A stretch of 64,000 nucleotides of DNA from Rhizobium sp. CCGE531 (GCF_003627795.1 NZ_CP032684.1:2767001-2831000), one strand, 5' to 3'. Positions 19,611-29,566 are shown, counted from the stretch's first letter. Program-made: numbers and translations. Notes: generated by a model from the sequence alone, not told the origin.

Positions 19611-20589
19611 ACAAACTCTTCTGAAGGTCGAACATCTGACCACCGAATTCGAACTGCCGTCGAAATCCTTCTTCAAGCCGCCGTTGGTTCTCACGGCGGT
19701 CAGCGACGTCAGTTTCGAGCTGAAGACCGGTCGCACGCTCGGCATCGTCGGCGAGTCCGGCTGCGGCAAGTCGACGCTTGGCCGCTCGATCCTGCGGCTG
19801 ATCAGAGCGCAGAAGGGCCGCATCCTCTGGCAGGGCGGCAACCTTCTCGATCTCTCCGACGAGGAGATGCGCGCCGCGCGCCGCGACATGCAGATCATCT
19901 TCCAGGATCCGGTAGCCTCGCTCGATCCGCGCATGACCGTCGGCGACATCATTGCCGAGCCGCTCACGGTGTTCGAGCCGAAACTGACCCGCGCACAGCG
20001 GCAGGATCGTGTTCGCGAGATCATGGCAGCCGTCGGTCTCGTCCCGGAGATGATCAACCGCTACCCGCATGAGTTCTCGGGCGGGCAGGCGCAGCGCATC
20101 GGCATTGCGCGTGCGGTCATCACCCGGCCGAAACTCATCATCTGCGACGAGCCGGTCTCGGCGCTTGACGTCTCGATCCAGGGGCAGGTCATCACGCTGT
20201 TGCGCCGCCTGCGCAAGGAGTTCGGCCTGACCTTGATCTTCATCAGCCACGATCTTTCCGTCGTACGGCTGATCTCGGACGATGTGCTCGTGCTCTATCT
20301 CGGCAAGGTGGTGGAAGCGGGCGAAGCCGCGACGGTCTTCGACCATCCGGCTCATCCCTATACGCAGGCATTGTTCTCTGCCGCCCCCATCCCCGACCCG
20401 AAGCTGGCGCGCGCCCGCGAGCGCATTCGCCTGCAGGGGGACCCGCCCTCGCCGCTCAATCCGCCGCCGGGCTGCGTTTTCTCGCCCCGCTGCTGGAAAG
20501 CGACGGATGTCTGCCGCACGAAAATGCCGCCGACCGAGCATGTGCGCCCGGGCCAGACGGCAGCCTGCTATCATATGGACCGGCCATAG
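19603..20589 (+). CDS. oppF: oligopeptide ABC importer ATPase
   Basis: This is the second ATPase of the importer, 328 residues, with Walker A GESGCGKST, signature FSGGQAQR, Walker B LIICDEPVSALD and H-loop ISHDLSVV. The oligo_HPY tail has PPPGCVFSPRCWKATDVC with the expected cysteines. I chose the ATG at 19603, just before the oppD stop, over a long N-terminal extension in the same frame. It is the last gene of the opp unit and is followed at once by an interspersed repeat. Confidence 0.93.
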   Translation: MAEQTLLKVEHLTTEFELPSKSFFKPPLVLTAVSDVSFELKTGRTLGIVGESGCGKSTLGRSILRLIRAQKGRILWQGGNLLDLSDEEMRAARRDMQIIFQDPVASLDPRMTVGDIIAEPLTVFEPKLTRAQRQDRVREIMAAVGLVPEMINRYPHEFSGGQAQRIGIARAVITRPKLIICDEPVSALDVSIQGQVITLLRRLRKEFGLTLIFISHDLSVVRLISDDVLVLYLGKVVEAGEAATVFDHPAHPYTQALFSAAPIPDPKLARARERIRLQGDPPSPLNPPPGCVFSPRCWKATDVCRTKMPPTEHVRPGQTAACYHMDRP

Positions 20590-20690
20590 AGCAATTCCAG
20601 GAAAAGTGCGCAGCGGTTTTCCGTCCGGAATTGCGAAAAGATAAAGAGACAGAGCGGTTCGCAGATCCCGCGAAAAAGTGAACCACTCTA
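20588..20690. repeat. interspersed mosaic palindromic repeat (copy 2)
   Basis: This copy starts at the oppF stop codon. It has an outer hairpin (GAGCAATTCC...GGAATTGC) around the core AAAAGTGCGCAGCGGTTTT shared with the other four copies, and a second part ending in GTGAACCACTCT that pairs with AGAGCGGTTC. Confidence 0.7.
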
Positions 20691-20784
20691 AGGCCGCAAA
20701 AGTGGATGGCGGCTGCCGCCGTCCGCCTTGCTCCAGCCGCGGCTTGCGGGTATGCAGCACCAGGACAAAATGCAGGAGGAAGTC

Positions 20785-21702
20785 TTGGGCGGGCGTTTTC
20801 TATCGATCGGCGAATGCATGGTGGAACTGTCGCAGGCCGATGACGGGCATCTGCGCAAGGGCTTTGCCGGCGATACCTTCAACACCGCCTGGTATGCCCG
20901 CGCCTGCCTGCCGGCAGACTGGTCGATCGACTATTTCACCGCGCTCGGCGACGACGCCATGTCAGACGAAATGATCGCCTTCATAGGCGGCGCCGGCATC
21001 GGCACTGCAAGCATCCGCCGCCTTCGCGGCAAGACGCCCGGCCTTTACATGATCAATCTGAAGGACGGCGAACGCTCCTTCAGCTATTGGCGCGACAGTT
21101 CCGCCGCCCGCCAGCTCGCCGCCGATGGCGACGCCCTGCGCACCGCGATCGAGGCATCCGACGTCCTCTATTTCTCCGGCATCACGCTGGCGATCCTGCC
21201 ACGCGAAGACGCCTTCACCTTGCTGGCGGAACTGCGCCGCGCCAAGGCGGCCGGCAAGCTGGTCGCCTTCGATCCGAACCTGCGCCCGCGCCTGTGGTCG
21301 AGCCTCGACGCCATGCACACCATGATCGCGGAAGGCGCGCGCGCCGCAACGCTCGTCATGCCGAGCTTTGATGACGAAGCCGTGCATTTCGGCGACGATT
21401 CCATTGCCACGACCATTCGCCGTTACCGGCAGCACGGCGCCGACATGGTCGTCGTCAAGAACGGTGCGGAAGGTGCGACCATCGGCGACGGCACCGACGA
21501 GACGCTTGTTCCCGCGGTCAAGGTCGGCAAGGTCGTCGATACCACCAGCGCCGGCGACAGTTTCAACGGCGCATTTCTGGCCCATTATCTGCAGCATCAG
21601 GATGCCGTTGCCGCCGCCGGCTTCGCCGCCGAAATCGCAGCGAAGGTCATTCGGGAATACGGCGCGCTCGTTTCCCCCCGGAAGCTGAAAGTCGCCAAGT
21701 AA
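20785..21702 (+). CDS. kdgK: PfkB-family sugar kinase, probable 2-keto-3-deoxygluconate kinase
   Basis: The protein is a ribokinase/PfkB sugar kinase: N-terminal FLSIGECMVELSQ, then FAGDTFNTAWYARA, the central AFDPNLRPRLW, and the ATP-site signature DTTSAGDSFNGAF with the catalytic Asp. This pattern fits KDG kinase, which makes KDPG for the Entner-Doudoroff pathway. The start is uncertain. AGGAGGA at 20774-20780 is ideally placed for a TTG at 20785 (305 residues); ATGs at 20770 and 20728 are also in frame. It is preceded by a repeat and followed by a glycosyltransferase gene, so it may be monocistronic. Confidence 0.82.
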   Translation: MGGRFLSIGECMVELSQADDGHLRKGFAGDTFNTAWYARACLPADWSIDYFTALGDDAMSDEMIAFIGGAGIGTASIRRLRGKTPGLYMINLKDGERSFSYWRDSSAARQLAADGDALRTAIEASDVLYFSGITLAILPREDAFTLLAELRRAKAAGKLVAFDPNLRPRLWSSLDAMHTMIAEGARAATLVMPSFDDEAVHFGDDSIATTIRRYRQHGADMVVVKNGAEGATIGDGTDETLVPAVKVGKVVDTTSAGDSFNGAFLAHYLQHQDAVAAAGFAAEIAAKVIREYGALVSPRKLKVAK

Positions 21703-21792
21703 ACGCTGTAATATTTCCATCATGGACACCCCCCACAATAAGGTGGGCGCGGGAATCATGTTTGAAGCACCGCAATCGCTGGCACCGTCATC

Positions 21793-22926
21793 ATGAGGAT
21801 GTGGTGCGGATGGACTGTTTTGGGCATGTTGCAACGCTTGTCGGACATCGATCAAACCACCTGGAGCCAGGCGGCGACACCTGTCGCGGTACCTGAACGG
21901 CTGCTCATCGTCAGCGATGCCTGGCATCCGCAGGTCAACGGCGTCGTCCGTTCGATCGAGAACACCAACCGCGAACTGTCGCGCATGGGGATCGAAGTCT
22001 CCATGGTCACGCCGGACGGCTTTCGCAATATCCCCTGTCCCACCTATCCGGAGATCCGGCTTTCGATCGCCAGCTATCGCAAGGTCGCCGCAAGAATAGA
22101 GGCGATCCAGCCGACCTATGTACACATTGCGACGGAAGGCCCGCTCGGGCTCACGGCACGGCGCTGGTGCCTGCGAAACGGCATGCCCTTTTCCACGAGC
22201 TATCACACCCGCTTTCCCGAATATGTCTCCGCCCGCCTGCCGATACCGCAAAGCTGGCTCTATGCTTTCGTCAAATGGTTTCACAATGCCGGCTGCGGCT
22301 GCATGGTGGCAACGCCCAGTCTTGCAAACGAGCTCGCGCAGCGCGGCATCCATAATCTGCTGCCATGGAGCCGTGGCATCGACGCCTCGCTGTTTCGACC
22401 GCAGCCCCAGGAAGACAATCCCTTCGGCCTGCCCCGCCCGATCTTCATGACCGTCGGCCGCGTGGCGCTCGAAAAAAACCTGCCCGCCTTTCTCGATCTC
22501 GACCTGTCGGGATCCAGGGTGGTCGTTGGCGATGGACCCGCGCGCGCGGAATTGCAGAAGCTCTATCCCGATGTGCACTTTCTGGGAGCGAAGTTCGGCG
22601 AGGAATTGGCCCACGCCTATTCCCAGGCCGACGTCTTTGTCTTTCCGTCGAAGACCGACACATTCGGCAATGCCATTCTGGAGGCGCTTGCCAGCGGCGT
22701 TCCAGTCGCTGCCTATCCCGTCACCGGCCCTGCGGATATTCTCGCCGGCGACAGGACAGCCGGCGTCGTGGATGCGGATCTGGCAACGGCCTGCCTTGCC
22801 GCCCTCTCCTGCTCGCGGGAGGCGGCCCGTTCCCTGGCGCTCGGCTATTCCTGGGAAGCCGCCACCACCCAGTTCATCGGCAACGTCCGGATCGCCAACC
22901 ATCGGGGCCGGGGCCACAAGCACTGA
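21793..22926 (+). CDS. GT4-family glycosyltransferase
   Basis: This 377-residue protein is a two-domain GT-B retaining glycosyltransferase of family 4. The N-terminal half opens with LLIVSDAWHPQVNGVVRSI, the acceptor-side glycine loop, followed by HIATEGPLGLTAR and STSYHTRFPEYVSARL. The C-terminal half has TVGRVALEKNLPAFLDL, VVGDGPARAELQ and the nucleotide-sugar motif FVFPSKTDTFGNAILEALASG. The HPQVNGV/YHTRFPEY combination resembles mannosyl- and lipid glycosyltransferases such as SqdX and MgtA, so a membrane glycolipid acceptor is plausible but not shown. The start could also be the ATG at 21826; neither has a clear ribosome binding site. Confidence 0.85.
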   Translation: MRMWCGWTVLGMLQRLSDIDQTTWSQAATPVAVPERLLIVSDAWHPQVNGVVRSIENTNRELSRMGIEVSMVTPDGFRNIPCPTYPEIRLSIASYRKVAARIEAIQPTYVHIATEGPLGLTARRWCLRNGMPFSTSYHTRFPEYVSARLPIPQSWLYAFVKWFHNAGCGCMVATPSLANELAQRGIHNLLPWSRGIDASLFRPQPQEDNPFGLPRPIFMTVGRVALEKNLPAFLDLDLSGSRVVVGDGPARAELQKLYPDVHFLGAKFGEELAHAYSQADVFVFPSKTDTFGNAILEALASGVPVAAYPVTGPADILAGDRTAGVVDADLATACLAALSCSREAARSLALGYSWEAATTQFIGNVRIANHRGRGHKH

Positions 22927-23195
22927 GCCCTTGTTGCGCTTGGATTCGATATTGAATTCCTTGTTACCTTGCGCCAGATAATTGATGGCGCACACGCCTG
23001 ATCGCAGCCCCGACCATCCGGCCGGCATGTCCTCGTTATGCCTGCCATAGAGATGATGTAGCGGCAGGGCTGCGAAGAGCGCCCCAGCCGAACTCGGCTT
23101 TTCAAAACCGGAAGAAATCCGTAGCCCCAGCATCTTTTTAGGTGTACAATTATTTATCGCACGACCTACATGAGACCTCTCAGGGAGTACTTGAG
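22927..23195. other. intergenic region before the MarR gene
   Basis: These 269 bases hold no convincing gene. A TACAATT half-site at 23145-23151, 45 bases before the regulator start, resembles half of the OhrR operator (TACAATT-AATTGTA), but the second half is poorly kept (ATTTATC). Confidence 0.35.
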
Positions 23196-23636
23196 ATGAC
23201 CGACGACCCGTTAAAGCTGGATAACTTCATCTGCTTCGCCCTCTATTCGGCGAACCACGCCATGAATCGGCTGTACAAGCCGATGCTTGATGCGCTCAAC
23301 CTCACCTATCCGCAGTATCTCGTCATGGTGACTTTATGGGAGGAAGATGGCCAGACCGTCGGTGGTATCGGTGAAAAGCTGTTCCTGGAATCGAGCACGC
23401 TGACGCCGCTTTTGAAGCGCCTGGAAGCCGCTGGCTTCATTCATCGCACCCGCAGCAAGGAAGATGAGCGCCAAGTGCTGATCCACCTCACCGGCGAAGG
23501 CAAAGCGCTGAAAAAGAAGGCGGCAGCCGTCCCCCCATGCATTCTGGATGCCACGGAGCAGACGCCTGACGAACTGGCGCGTCTGAAGGCGGAAATCACG
23601 ATGCTGCGCGAGGCGCTCAGCAAGAACGCAGCCTGA
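23196..23636 (+). CDS. MarR-family regulator, OhrR-like
   Basis: This 146-residue winged-helix protein has the hallmarks of the OhrR organic-peroxide sensor: [20 protein letters not shown] with the single N-terminal Cys, then [32 protein letters not shown] (recognition helix) and the wing [14 protein letters not shown]. Oxidation of that cysteine by organic hydroperoxides would release DNA. The usual partner gene ohr is not adjacent, so the target is unknown and another MarR role cannot be excluded. I use the ATG at 23196, with GGGAG 8 bases upstream, over an ATG 18 codons earlier. Confidence 0.82.
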   Translation: MTDDPLKLDNFICFALYSANHAMNRLYKPMLDALNLTYPQYLVMVTLWEEDGQTVGGIGEKLFLESSTLTPLLKRLEAAGFIHRTRSKEDERQVLIHLTGEGKALKKKAAAVPPCILDATEQTPDELARLKAEITMLREALSKNAA

Positions 23637-23671
23637 GCGAAGGCCATCCGCCGACAGGGCGCTCGAGAAAA

Positions 23672-25099
23672 TTACCGCTTCTTCTTGTTTTCGTAAGGAT
23701 TTTCCGACGTGCGGAAATGGATGCGGATGGGCACGCCGGGCATGGCGAAATCCGCACGCAGACCGTTGATCAGATAGCGGACATAGGACTCCGGCAGCGC
23801 ATCCGAGCGCGTACAGGAGATCATGAAGGCCGGCGGCCGCGCCTTCACCTGCGTCATGTATTTCAGTTTGATGCGGCGGCCGGAAACCGCCGGCGGCGGA
23901 TGCTGCACCTGCTGTGTCTCCAGCCAGCGATTGAGGCGGGCGGTCGATACGCGCTTGTTCCAGACCTTGTCGGTATCGACGATCGCCTGCATCAGGCGGT
24001 CCAACCCTTCGCCGGTCTGGCCGGCAATCGTTATGGCGCGAATGCCGCGTGCCTGCGGCAGCAGCCGATCGGTCTTTTCGCGCAGATCGGCAAGCACGGC
24101 CTGGCGATCCTCGATCATGTCCCACTTGTTGAAGGCGAGCACGGCGGCGCGGCCTTCGCGGATGACGAGATCGACGATCTGGAGATCCTGCTTCTCGAAG
24201 GGAATAGTCGCATCGAAGACGATGACGACGGTTTCGGCAAAGCGGATGGCGCGCAACGCATCGGCAACCGAGAGCTTCTCCAGCTTCTCAATCACCTTCG
24301 CCTTGCGGCGCATGCCGGCCGTGTCGAACATCTTTATGGTACGGCCGCGCCAGCTCCAGTCGACGGAGATGGAATCGCGGGTAATCCCGGCTTCCGGACC
24401 GGTCAGCAGCCTGTCTTCGCCGAGGAAGCGATTGATGAGCGTCGACTTGCCGGCATTCGGACGGCCGACAATCGCAACGCGCAGCGGGCGCGTCTCGTCA
24501 TAGGCGGGCTCTTCGTCGATCTCCTCGCCATCCTCGCCGATGGCAGGACGCGGAATGCTGACATTCGTTTCCGCTTCGTCTTCGTCTTCCGGGAAGGCGC
24601 GCTCGGGACCGATCGCCTCGACGATCGCGTCGCGCAGATCCATCATGCCCTGGCCATGTTCGGCCGAGATCGGGCAAGGCTCGCCAAGGCCAAGCGTATA
24701 GGCGTCATAGAAGCCGCTATCGGAGCCGCGTGCCTCGGATTTGTTGGCGACGAGCACGACGGGCCGGCCGCGCTTGCGCAGCATTTCGGCGAGCGTCTTA
24801 TCGACATGAGTCAGGCCCATCTTGGCATCGACGACGAACAGCGTCAGGTCCGCCTCATCGATCGCAGCTTCCGTCTGCGCGCGCATGCGACCCTGAAGAG
24901 ATTCATCCTGGGCCTCTTCAAGACCGGCGGTATCCACGATGCGGAAGCGCAGATCGATCAGCTTGGCGTCACCGGGGCGACGGTCACGCGTGACGCCAGG
25001 CGTATCGTCGACGAGCGCCAGCTTCTTGCCAACCAGACGGTTGAACAGCGTGGACTTGCCGACATTCGGGCGACCGACGATCGCGACCGTGAAACTCAT
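23672..25099 (-). CDS. der: ribosome-assembly GTPase Der (EngA)
   Basis: Der is an essential GTPase needed for maturation of the 50S ribosomal subunit. The 475-residue protein has two tandem G domains: GRPNVGKST near residue 8 and GRPNAGKST near residue 210, each with DTAG (DTAGLEE, DTAGMRR) and NKSE/NKWD motifs. They are joined by an acidic linker (EDEDEAE near 170) and followed by a KH-like C-terminal domain ending in a basic [10 protein letters not shown] tail. It is 11 bases downstream of a YfgM-like TPR gene on the same strand, a pairing also seen in other bacteria. Confidence 0.96.
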   Translation of the reverse strand: MSFTVAIVGRPNVGKSTLFNRLVGKKLALVDDTPGVTRDRRPGDAKLIDLRFRIVDTAGLEEAQDESLQGRMRAQTEAAIDEADLTLFVVDAKMGLTHVDKTLAEMLRKRGRPVVLVANKSEARGSDSGFYDAYTLGLGEPCPISAEHGQGMMDLRDAIVEAIGPERAFPEDEDEAETNVSIPRPAIGEDGEEIDEEPAYDETRPLRVAIVGRPNAGKSTLINRFLGEDRLLTGPEAGITRDSISVDWSWRGRTIKMFDTAGMRRKAKVIEKLEKLSVADALRAIRFAETVVIVFDATIPFEKQDLQIVDLVIREGRAAVLAFNKWDMIEDRQAVLADLREKTDRLLPQARGIRAITIAGQTGEGLDRLMQAIVDTDKVWNKRVSTARLNRWLETQQVQHPPPAVSGRRIKLKYMTQVKARPPAFMISCTRSDALPESYVRYLINGLRADFAMPGVPIRIHFRTSENPYENKKKR

Positions 25100-25110
25100 T
25101 TAGCGATCCT

Positions 25111-25794
25111 TCAGCCTTTTGCGACCGGAGCTTTACCGGATGCCGTGATGAGATCGAGCAGCATCTGAGCGCGGTTGGCGACATTGCGCGGGCTCTGCGG
25201 ATCGTCGACGATCGCCTGGAACCATTGTCTAGCCTTGGCGAAATCGCCGGCCTTGTAGGCGGCAAGGCCCAGAACGTCGCGCGCCGAATGGCGGAAGGCG
25301 TCGGCGGGCACCGCCAGTTCCTGTGCCTCGGCGGCAACCTGGTCGTAAGTGCCGGTGTCGACAAGAAGATAGGCGGCACGCAGGCGAGCCGCATCGCGGA
25401 CGACGACGGGGATATCCGCCTGCTTGCCGACCGCGGAGAAAGCGGCGATGGCGCCGGCCTTGTCACCCTTCTGCACCTGCAGCGTCGCGGCGCGCAGACG
25501 GGCCAGGACCGGATAGGAACCAGGGCCACTCTTTTCGATTGCCGTCAGCGCGGCAAGCGCTTCGTCCGTCTTGTTCTGGTCGGCCAGCGTCAGGGCTGCG
25601 ATAAACTGGTCGCCGCCGCTACCGGCCTGATTGCCGGCCCAATAGCGATAGCCGCTGTAGGCCGCGGTGCCGAGAACGATGAGTACGGCTCCGCCGATGA
25701 TCAGCCTGCCAAAACGGCGCCAAACGAACCGCAACTGGTCCGAACGCAGTTCCTCGTTCACCTCGCGGATGAAGCTATCGTCATTGAATGCCAT
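25111..25794 (-). CDS. YfgM-like membrane-anchored tetratricopeptide protein
   Basis: This 227-residue protein has an N-terminal cytoplasmic segment (about 1-30), one membrane helix (LIIGGAVLIVLGTAAYSGYRY, about 30-50) and a periplasmic region of helical TPR-like repeats. One runs near ADQNKTDEALAALTAIEKSG, a later one near GLAAYKAGDFAKARQWFQAI. This is the layout of YfgM (TPR_21), a periplasmic-chaperone partner of the Sec translocon in E. coli. It lies directly upstream of der in the same direction. A role in envelope protein folding is inferred from the family only. Confidence 0.82.
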   Translation of the reverse strand: MAFNDDSFIREVNEELRSDQLRFVWRRFGRLIIGGAVLIVLGTAAYSGYRYWAGNQAGSGGDQFIAALTLADQNKTDEALAALTAIEKSGPGSYPVLARLRAATLQVQKGDKAGAIAAFSAVGKQADIPVVVRDAARLRAAYLLVDTGTYDQVAAEAQELAVPADAFRHSARDVLGLAAYKAGDFAKARQWFQAIVDDPQSPRNVANRAQMLLDLITASGKAPVAKG

Positions 25795-25832
25795 TCTCGT
25801 CTCCGGCCCAAGCCAAATTATACCAAAAGCTT

Positions 25833-25947
25833 AGAGCATGATGCCGAAAAGTGTCAGCGGTTTTCGCGCGACATCATGCTCTATCTATTAAATTCCTAGA
25901 GCGGAGTGAGATTTCGGGTCGATCTGACCTGAAATCATCCGGCTCTA
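25833..25947. repeat. two-hairpin mosaic repeat (copy 3)
   Basis: Hairpin A (25833-25882) has AGAGCATGATG/CATCATGCTCT arms around AAAAGTGTCAGCGGTTTT. Hairpin B (25897-25947) runs from TAGAGCGGAGTGAGATTTC to GAAATCATCCGGCTCTA. The same A-B unit occurs in the opposite orientation at 48764-48877. Confidence 0.8.
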
Positions 25948-26007
25948 CCGTTAGTGGGGCCTTCTACTCCATTTTGCGGCTGATGTAAGGGGGAACGGCC
26001 GAAATCG

Positions 26008-26589
26008 TCACATAACGAGCGGCGAAACCCCGATAATCCACGCATGAAGCTTCCAAATGATCAAAGCCCAGACAATGGCGCCGATGACAACAGCATAGAG
26101 ATCGTATTTCGCCGAGACGAACGGACGCAGGGTGATTTCGCCGGCACGCTCGCGCCGCTTCAGCGAAATGCGAAGGATCACGCCCCAGGCGAGGAAAGCG
26201 GCAAAGAGCAGCATCGCTGCAGCATCGCCATTGGAGAGCAGATGCGCCAGCGCCCAGATCTTCACGGACAGCACCATTGGATGCTTCGTCCTGACCGCGA
26301 TATGCCCCGCCGGCAGCAGCGAGGCGGCAAGACAGATCATCGCGAACAGCATCAGCAGGATGGTGATATGGCTCATCCAGAAAGGCGGCGACCAGATCGG
26401 CGTCACGTCGCGCGCCCGGCCGAAGCCGTAAATGAGGATAATCAGGGTTACGATGCTTGCGATCGAATAGGCCATCTTCCAGCCGGATTCGCCGAGGCTT
26501 GCGATCAGAGAAGTTCGCAAGCCAGGAGCGACGACGCGGATCAGATGGATGCCGAGAAAGAGAACAATACCAAGAATAAGCAATGCCAT
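26008..26589 (-). CDS. NnrU-family membrane protein
   Basis: This 193-residue protein is almost entirely hydrophobic, with five or six predicted membrane helices and the NnrU family signatures HPMVLSVKIWALAHLLSNGD and the earlier ARDVTPIWSPPFWMSH. NnrU was first linked to nitrite/NO metabolism and is related to isoprenoid-modifying methyltransferase-like membrane proteins. No denitrification genes are nearby, so the assignment is to the family only. It is flanked by a repeat downstream and is divergent from the deacetylase gene. Confidence 0.85.
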   Translation of the reverse strand: MALLILGIVLFLGIHLIRVVAPGLRTSLIASLGESGWKMAYSIASIVTLIILIYGFGRARDVTPIWSPPFWMSHITILLMLFAMICLAASLLPAGHIAVRTKHPMVLSVKIWALAHLLSNGDAAAMLLFAAFLAWGVILRISLKRRERAGEITLRPFVSAKYDLYAVVIGAIVWALIIWKLHAWIIGVSPLVM

Positions 26590-26768
26590 GAATGAAGTCC
26601 CCTACGGTCTTGTAATGACATCCTTATCGGCTGCGGCAAAAAAATGCCAGCATCACCGCAGCTTCGCCGCATTTACGCGGAAGGAAGGAGGCCAACTGGA
26701 GCACGCCATCCGATATCGCGGGTCGACCTTCGCAAAACCGTGCTCGATCAAATCAATATTCGGTGCCC

Positions 26769-27749
26769 ATGTTTCGTTTAGCTACCTGTTTTTCCGTCGC
26801 GTTTTCTCTTGTTCTTCCGGCCGCAGCCCATGCGGATGGCAAGCCCAAGCAGCTCGTCATGATTTCCTTCGACGGCGCGCACGACAATGCGCTCTGGACC
26901 GGGAGCCGGGAGATCGCTTCGCGCAACGGCGCGCACTTCACCTACTTTCTTTCCTGCACCTTCCTGATGAACAAGGTACAGGCCAAGGCCTATCAGGGGC
27001 CGAAACAGCGTCTAGGCAAATCGAATGTCGGCTTCGCCAAGAGCGAGGACGATGTGCGCACCCGTATCGCCAATATCTGGGGCGCCCATCTGGAGGGCCA
27101 CGATATTTCCAGCCATGCCTGCGGTCACTTCGACGGCAAAGGCTGGAGCGCGGCCGACTGGAAACAGGAATTTATGGATGCCCACATCGCGCTTCGCGAC
27201 GCCTGGAAGAATGTCGGCCTTGCCGAAAAGGAGCCCCAGGGCTGGGAAGATTTCGCCACGCACGACGTTAGGGGATTCCGCGCGCCCTATCTCTCCACCA
27301 GCGATGGCCTCGTGCCGGCGGAAAAGGAGATGGGCTTCCAATATGATGCAAGCCTCGTCACCAAGGGACCTGCCCTGCCGCAGGTGGTCGACGGCATCTA
27401 TCGCTTCGGCCTGCCCTTGATCCCCGAGGGACCCGAGCATCGCGTCGTGATTGGCATGGACTACAATCTCTATGTCCGCCATTCGAAGGGCGCCGAGGAC
27501 AAGGCGAATGCCAAGACCTACGAGGACCGCACTTTCGACGCCTTCGAAGCCGCCTTCGCCAAGCAATATGACGGCGAACGCATCCCGCTGCAGCTCGGCT
27601 TCCATTTCGTCGAGATGAACGACGGCGCCTATTGGCGCGCGCTCGATCGCTTCGTCAGCGATGTCTGCCACAAGCAGGACGTCGCCTGCGTCAGCTATTC
27701 CGAAGCCATCCCGCTGATCGCTGCCAGAGGCAAGTCCCAGCAGGGGTGA
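26769..27749 (+). CDS. secreted polysaccharide deacetylase-like protein
   Basis: This 326-residue protein has a signal peptide (about residues 1-19, ending AHA) and a divergent NodB-homology fold. VMISFDGAHDN provides the paired aspartates near the mature start, and DISSHACGHFDG supplies the His-x-x-x-His-type metal ligands. DVRGFRAPYLSTSDGL matches the RxPY motif of the family. It would act in the periplasm or outside the cell on an acetylated polymer or amide; the substrate is unknown. The ATG at 26769 is used; a GTG two codons earlier is possible. It is monocistronic as far as can be seen. Confidence 0.82.
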   Translation: MFRLATCFSVAFSLVLPAAAHADGKPKQLVMISFDGAHDNALWTGSREIASRNGAHFTYFLSCTFLMNKVQAKAYQGPKQRLGKSNVGFAKSEDDVRTRIANIWGAHLEGHDISSHACGHFDGKGWSAADWKQEFMDAHIALRDAWKNVGLAEKEPQGWEDFATHDVRGFRAPYLSTSDGLVPAEKEMGFQYDASLVTKGPALPQVVDGIYRFGLPLIPEGPEHRVVIGMDYNLYVRHSKGAEDKANAKTYEDRTFDAFEAAFAKQYDGERIPLQLGFHFVEMNDGAYWRALDRFVSDVCHKQDVACVSYSEAIPLIAARGKSQQG

Positions 27750-27819
27750 GGGCTATCTTCCCAAGCGTGCCCGATTTCCGAGATTGGAACGAGGTCTCGC
27801 AATACACAACCCGCCCTCG

Positions 27820-27955
27820 TGGTTCGAGACGGCCCTTCGGGCCTCCTCACCATGAGGGCTCTCCCCTGCGCAAGGCTGCATATTGAACTGACTTCACGCA
27901 ACAGCGCGCTCCATCCTCACCCTGAGCTTGTCGAAGGGCGAGGATGGCCTGATCT
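27820..27955. repeat. intergenic repeat between the deacetylase gene and bacA
   Basis: The 239-base gap contains short interspersed-repeat pieces common in rhizobial genomes: CGGCCCTTCGGGCC and CCTCACCATGAGGG (small hairpins), then CATCCTCACCCTGAGCTTGTCGAAGGG with GCGAGGATGG closing it. No gene is evident. Confidence 0.5.
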
Positions 27956-27988
27956 TCTGACCAATAAAAAGTTTCCGGAGCCTTTTCG

Positions 27989-29254
27989 TCAGCCGTCGGC
28001 GTGGATGACGCCCGCTTCGCGCTCCAGATAGGTCTGGTCGATCGCCGGCAAAGGCTCGTCGTCAATAGCGGCCTCGAAGGCTTTCAGACGCTTATGGATC
28101 GACAAGAGCTCGATGATCGTCGTCCATGAACTGACGAGATACTGGAAGGAATTGCTGACTTGACCGAACGCCGTGGCAACCTGCTGCCAGATGCCGAGCG
28201 TGATCTTGTGCGCCACGAACGTCGGCACCAGCACGAAATAAAGGAAGATCGCATCGAGCTGGCCATAGGAATAGCGCGCCACGTTGAAATAGGCGTAGTG
28301 GAAGTACATGCGGAAATAGTTGCGCCGAACGTTGGAGAAGAGTTCCATCACGGTAGGCGGCTGCGCGCGATCGTCGCGATCCTCGCCGTAGACGAGTTCC
28401 TTTCGGTAGGCGGCCTCAACTCGCTGATTTCGGAAGTTCAGACCCGGCAGTTTTATCCCGAAGAGCGCAAGCAGGAACGTACCAAATACCGACCAGATCA
28501 GGGCCAGCCAAACAAGAGAATACGGGATTGCGCCGATAATAGGCAGTTCCGTCACATACTTCGACAGTTCCAGGAGGATGGGCAGGAAGACGATCAGGGT
28601 CATGACGGAGCCGATCAGGCTGACGCCGAGCCCTTCGAGGTTCGTTGCAAAGCGCATCGTGTCTTCCTGGACACGCTGCGATGCGCCTTCGATGCGCCGG
28701 AGCTTCTCCCACTTCGACATGTAGAAATTGTTCATCGCCCAACGCCAGCGGAAGAGATAGTGGCTCAGGAAAAACGATGAAATTACGCTCACAGCTACGC
28801 CCACCAGGCCGAGCTGCGTGAACGCCCACAGCAATCCATAGAAATCCCCATCCGTAACGCCGGGCTTTCCGCCGAGCGCATTTTGCAGGAGGTCAAAGAA
28901 AGGCCGACGCCACACGTTTACCGCCACGTCGATCTGAACACCGAAATAGGTGATGAAGACGATGAAAGCAGAACCCCACACGGACCAGGCGACCCAGGGA
29001 TTGCGCTTCGAAACCACATGCCAGAAGCCGCAGAAAACTACGCCGCATGCAATAAAATATAGATAAAACAGGAAATTATTAGGAACCAGGAAAAACGCCG
29101 CTCCTACAGGCTGCTGATCCTCCGGCGGCGGCGGATACCCCATCGAAGCGACGAGATGCGCACCGAGAAGATACCAAACGAACACGCAGACGAGCGCCCA
29201 GACGATCGATGAGGAAAAAAACAATCTCGGATTCGGGAAGAAAGAATGAAACAC
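27989..29254 (-). CDS. bacA: BacA/SbmA-family peptide transporter
   Basis: BacA is an inner-membrane, proton-driven peptide importer. In rhizobia it protects bacteroids from plant NCR peptides and affects very-long-chain fatty acids of lipid A, and it is required for nodulation on galegoid legumes. The 421-residue protein matches the family in length and opens MFHSFFPNPRLFFSSS. It has about seven membrane helices, the central RWRWAMNNFYMSKWEKLRRIEG, cut here, and the conserved EGASQRVQEDTMRFA and FNVARYSYGQ segments. It stands alone, divergent from padR, with 310 bases between them. SbmA-type uptake of other peptides is the generic alternative. Confidence 0.93.
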   Translation of the reverse strand: MFHSFFPNPRLFFSSSIVWALVCVFVWYLLGAHLVASMGYPPPPEDQQPVGAAFFLVPNNFLFYLYFIACGVVFCGFWHVVSKRNPWVAWSVWGSAFIVFITYFGVQIDVAVNVWRRPFFDLLQNALGGKPGVTDGDFYGLLWAFTQLGLVGVAVSVISSFFLSHYLFRWRWAMNNFYMSKWEKLRRIEGASQRVQEDTMRFATNLEGLGVSLIGSVMTLIVFLPILLELSKYVTELPIIGAIPYSLVWLALIWSVFGTFLLALFGIKLPGLNFRNQRVEAAYRKELVYGEDRDDRAQPPTVMELFSNVRRNYFRMYFHYAYFNVARYSYGQLDAIFLYFVLVPTFVAHKITLGIWQQVATAFGQVSNSFQYLVSSWTTIIELLSIHKRLKAFEAAIDDEPLPAIDQTYLEREAGVIHADG

Positions 29255-29499
29255 GACGGTTAGGCTTCCTGTTGGTTCGGACGACCACGAATGACGTCAA
29301 TTTGCGGCGAGCCTAGGACAGTTCGCCGGGAGCGGCAACCGGCGGGGACCTATTCTTACGTAGATGTAATCGCTTATCCCATGATCGTGATGCAGTTGTT
29401 CAGCAGCGAAATTTCACCCAATGGATGAACTCCCCCTCCAAAAGAGCTGCTCTCTCCACGCCAGCCACCCATCCGTAAATTGCCCCTCTTGCAAGATGC

Positions 29500-29523
29500 T
29501 ATCTTACGATATATATCTTACGA
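29500..29523. promoter_or_regulatory. candidate PadR operator (tandem TATCTTACGA)
   Basis: TATCTTACGA occurs at 29500-29509 and again at 29514-29523, a 14-base period, with the palindrome GATATATATC between them. A third, one-mismatch copy (TATCCTACGA, 29626-29635) lies inside the following reading frame. Position and symmetry suggest autoregulation by the PadR protein. Confidence 0.45.
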
Positions 29524-29566
29524 CATGACTAACGATATAAACCTTCACACTTCAAGGAGAAATGAT

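Noticed and set aside
20962..23133. 723-codon open frame on the minus strand
   Set aside because: It is antisense to the kdgK and glycosyltransferase genes, which have clear family motifs; long stop-free antisense frames are expected in this high-GC codon pattern.
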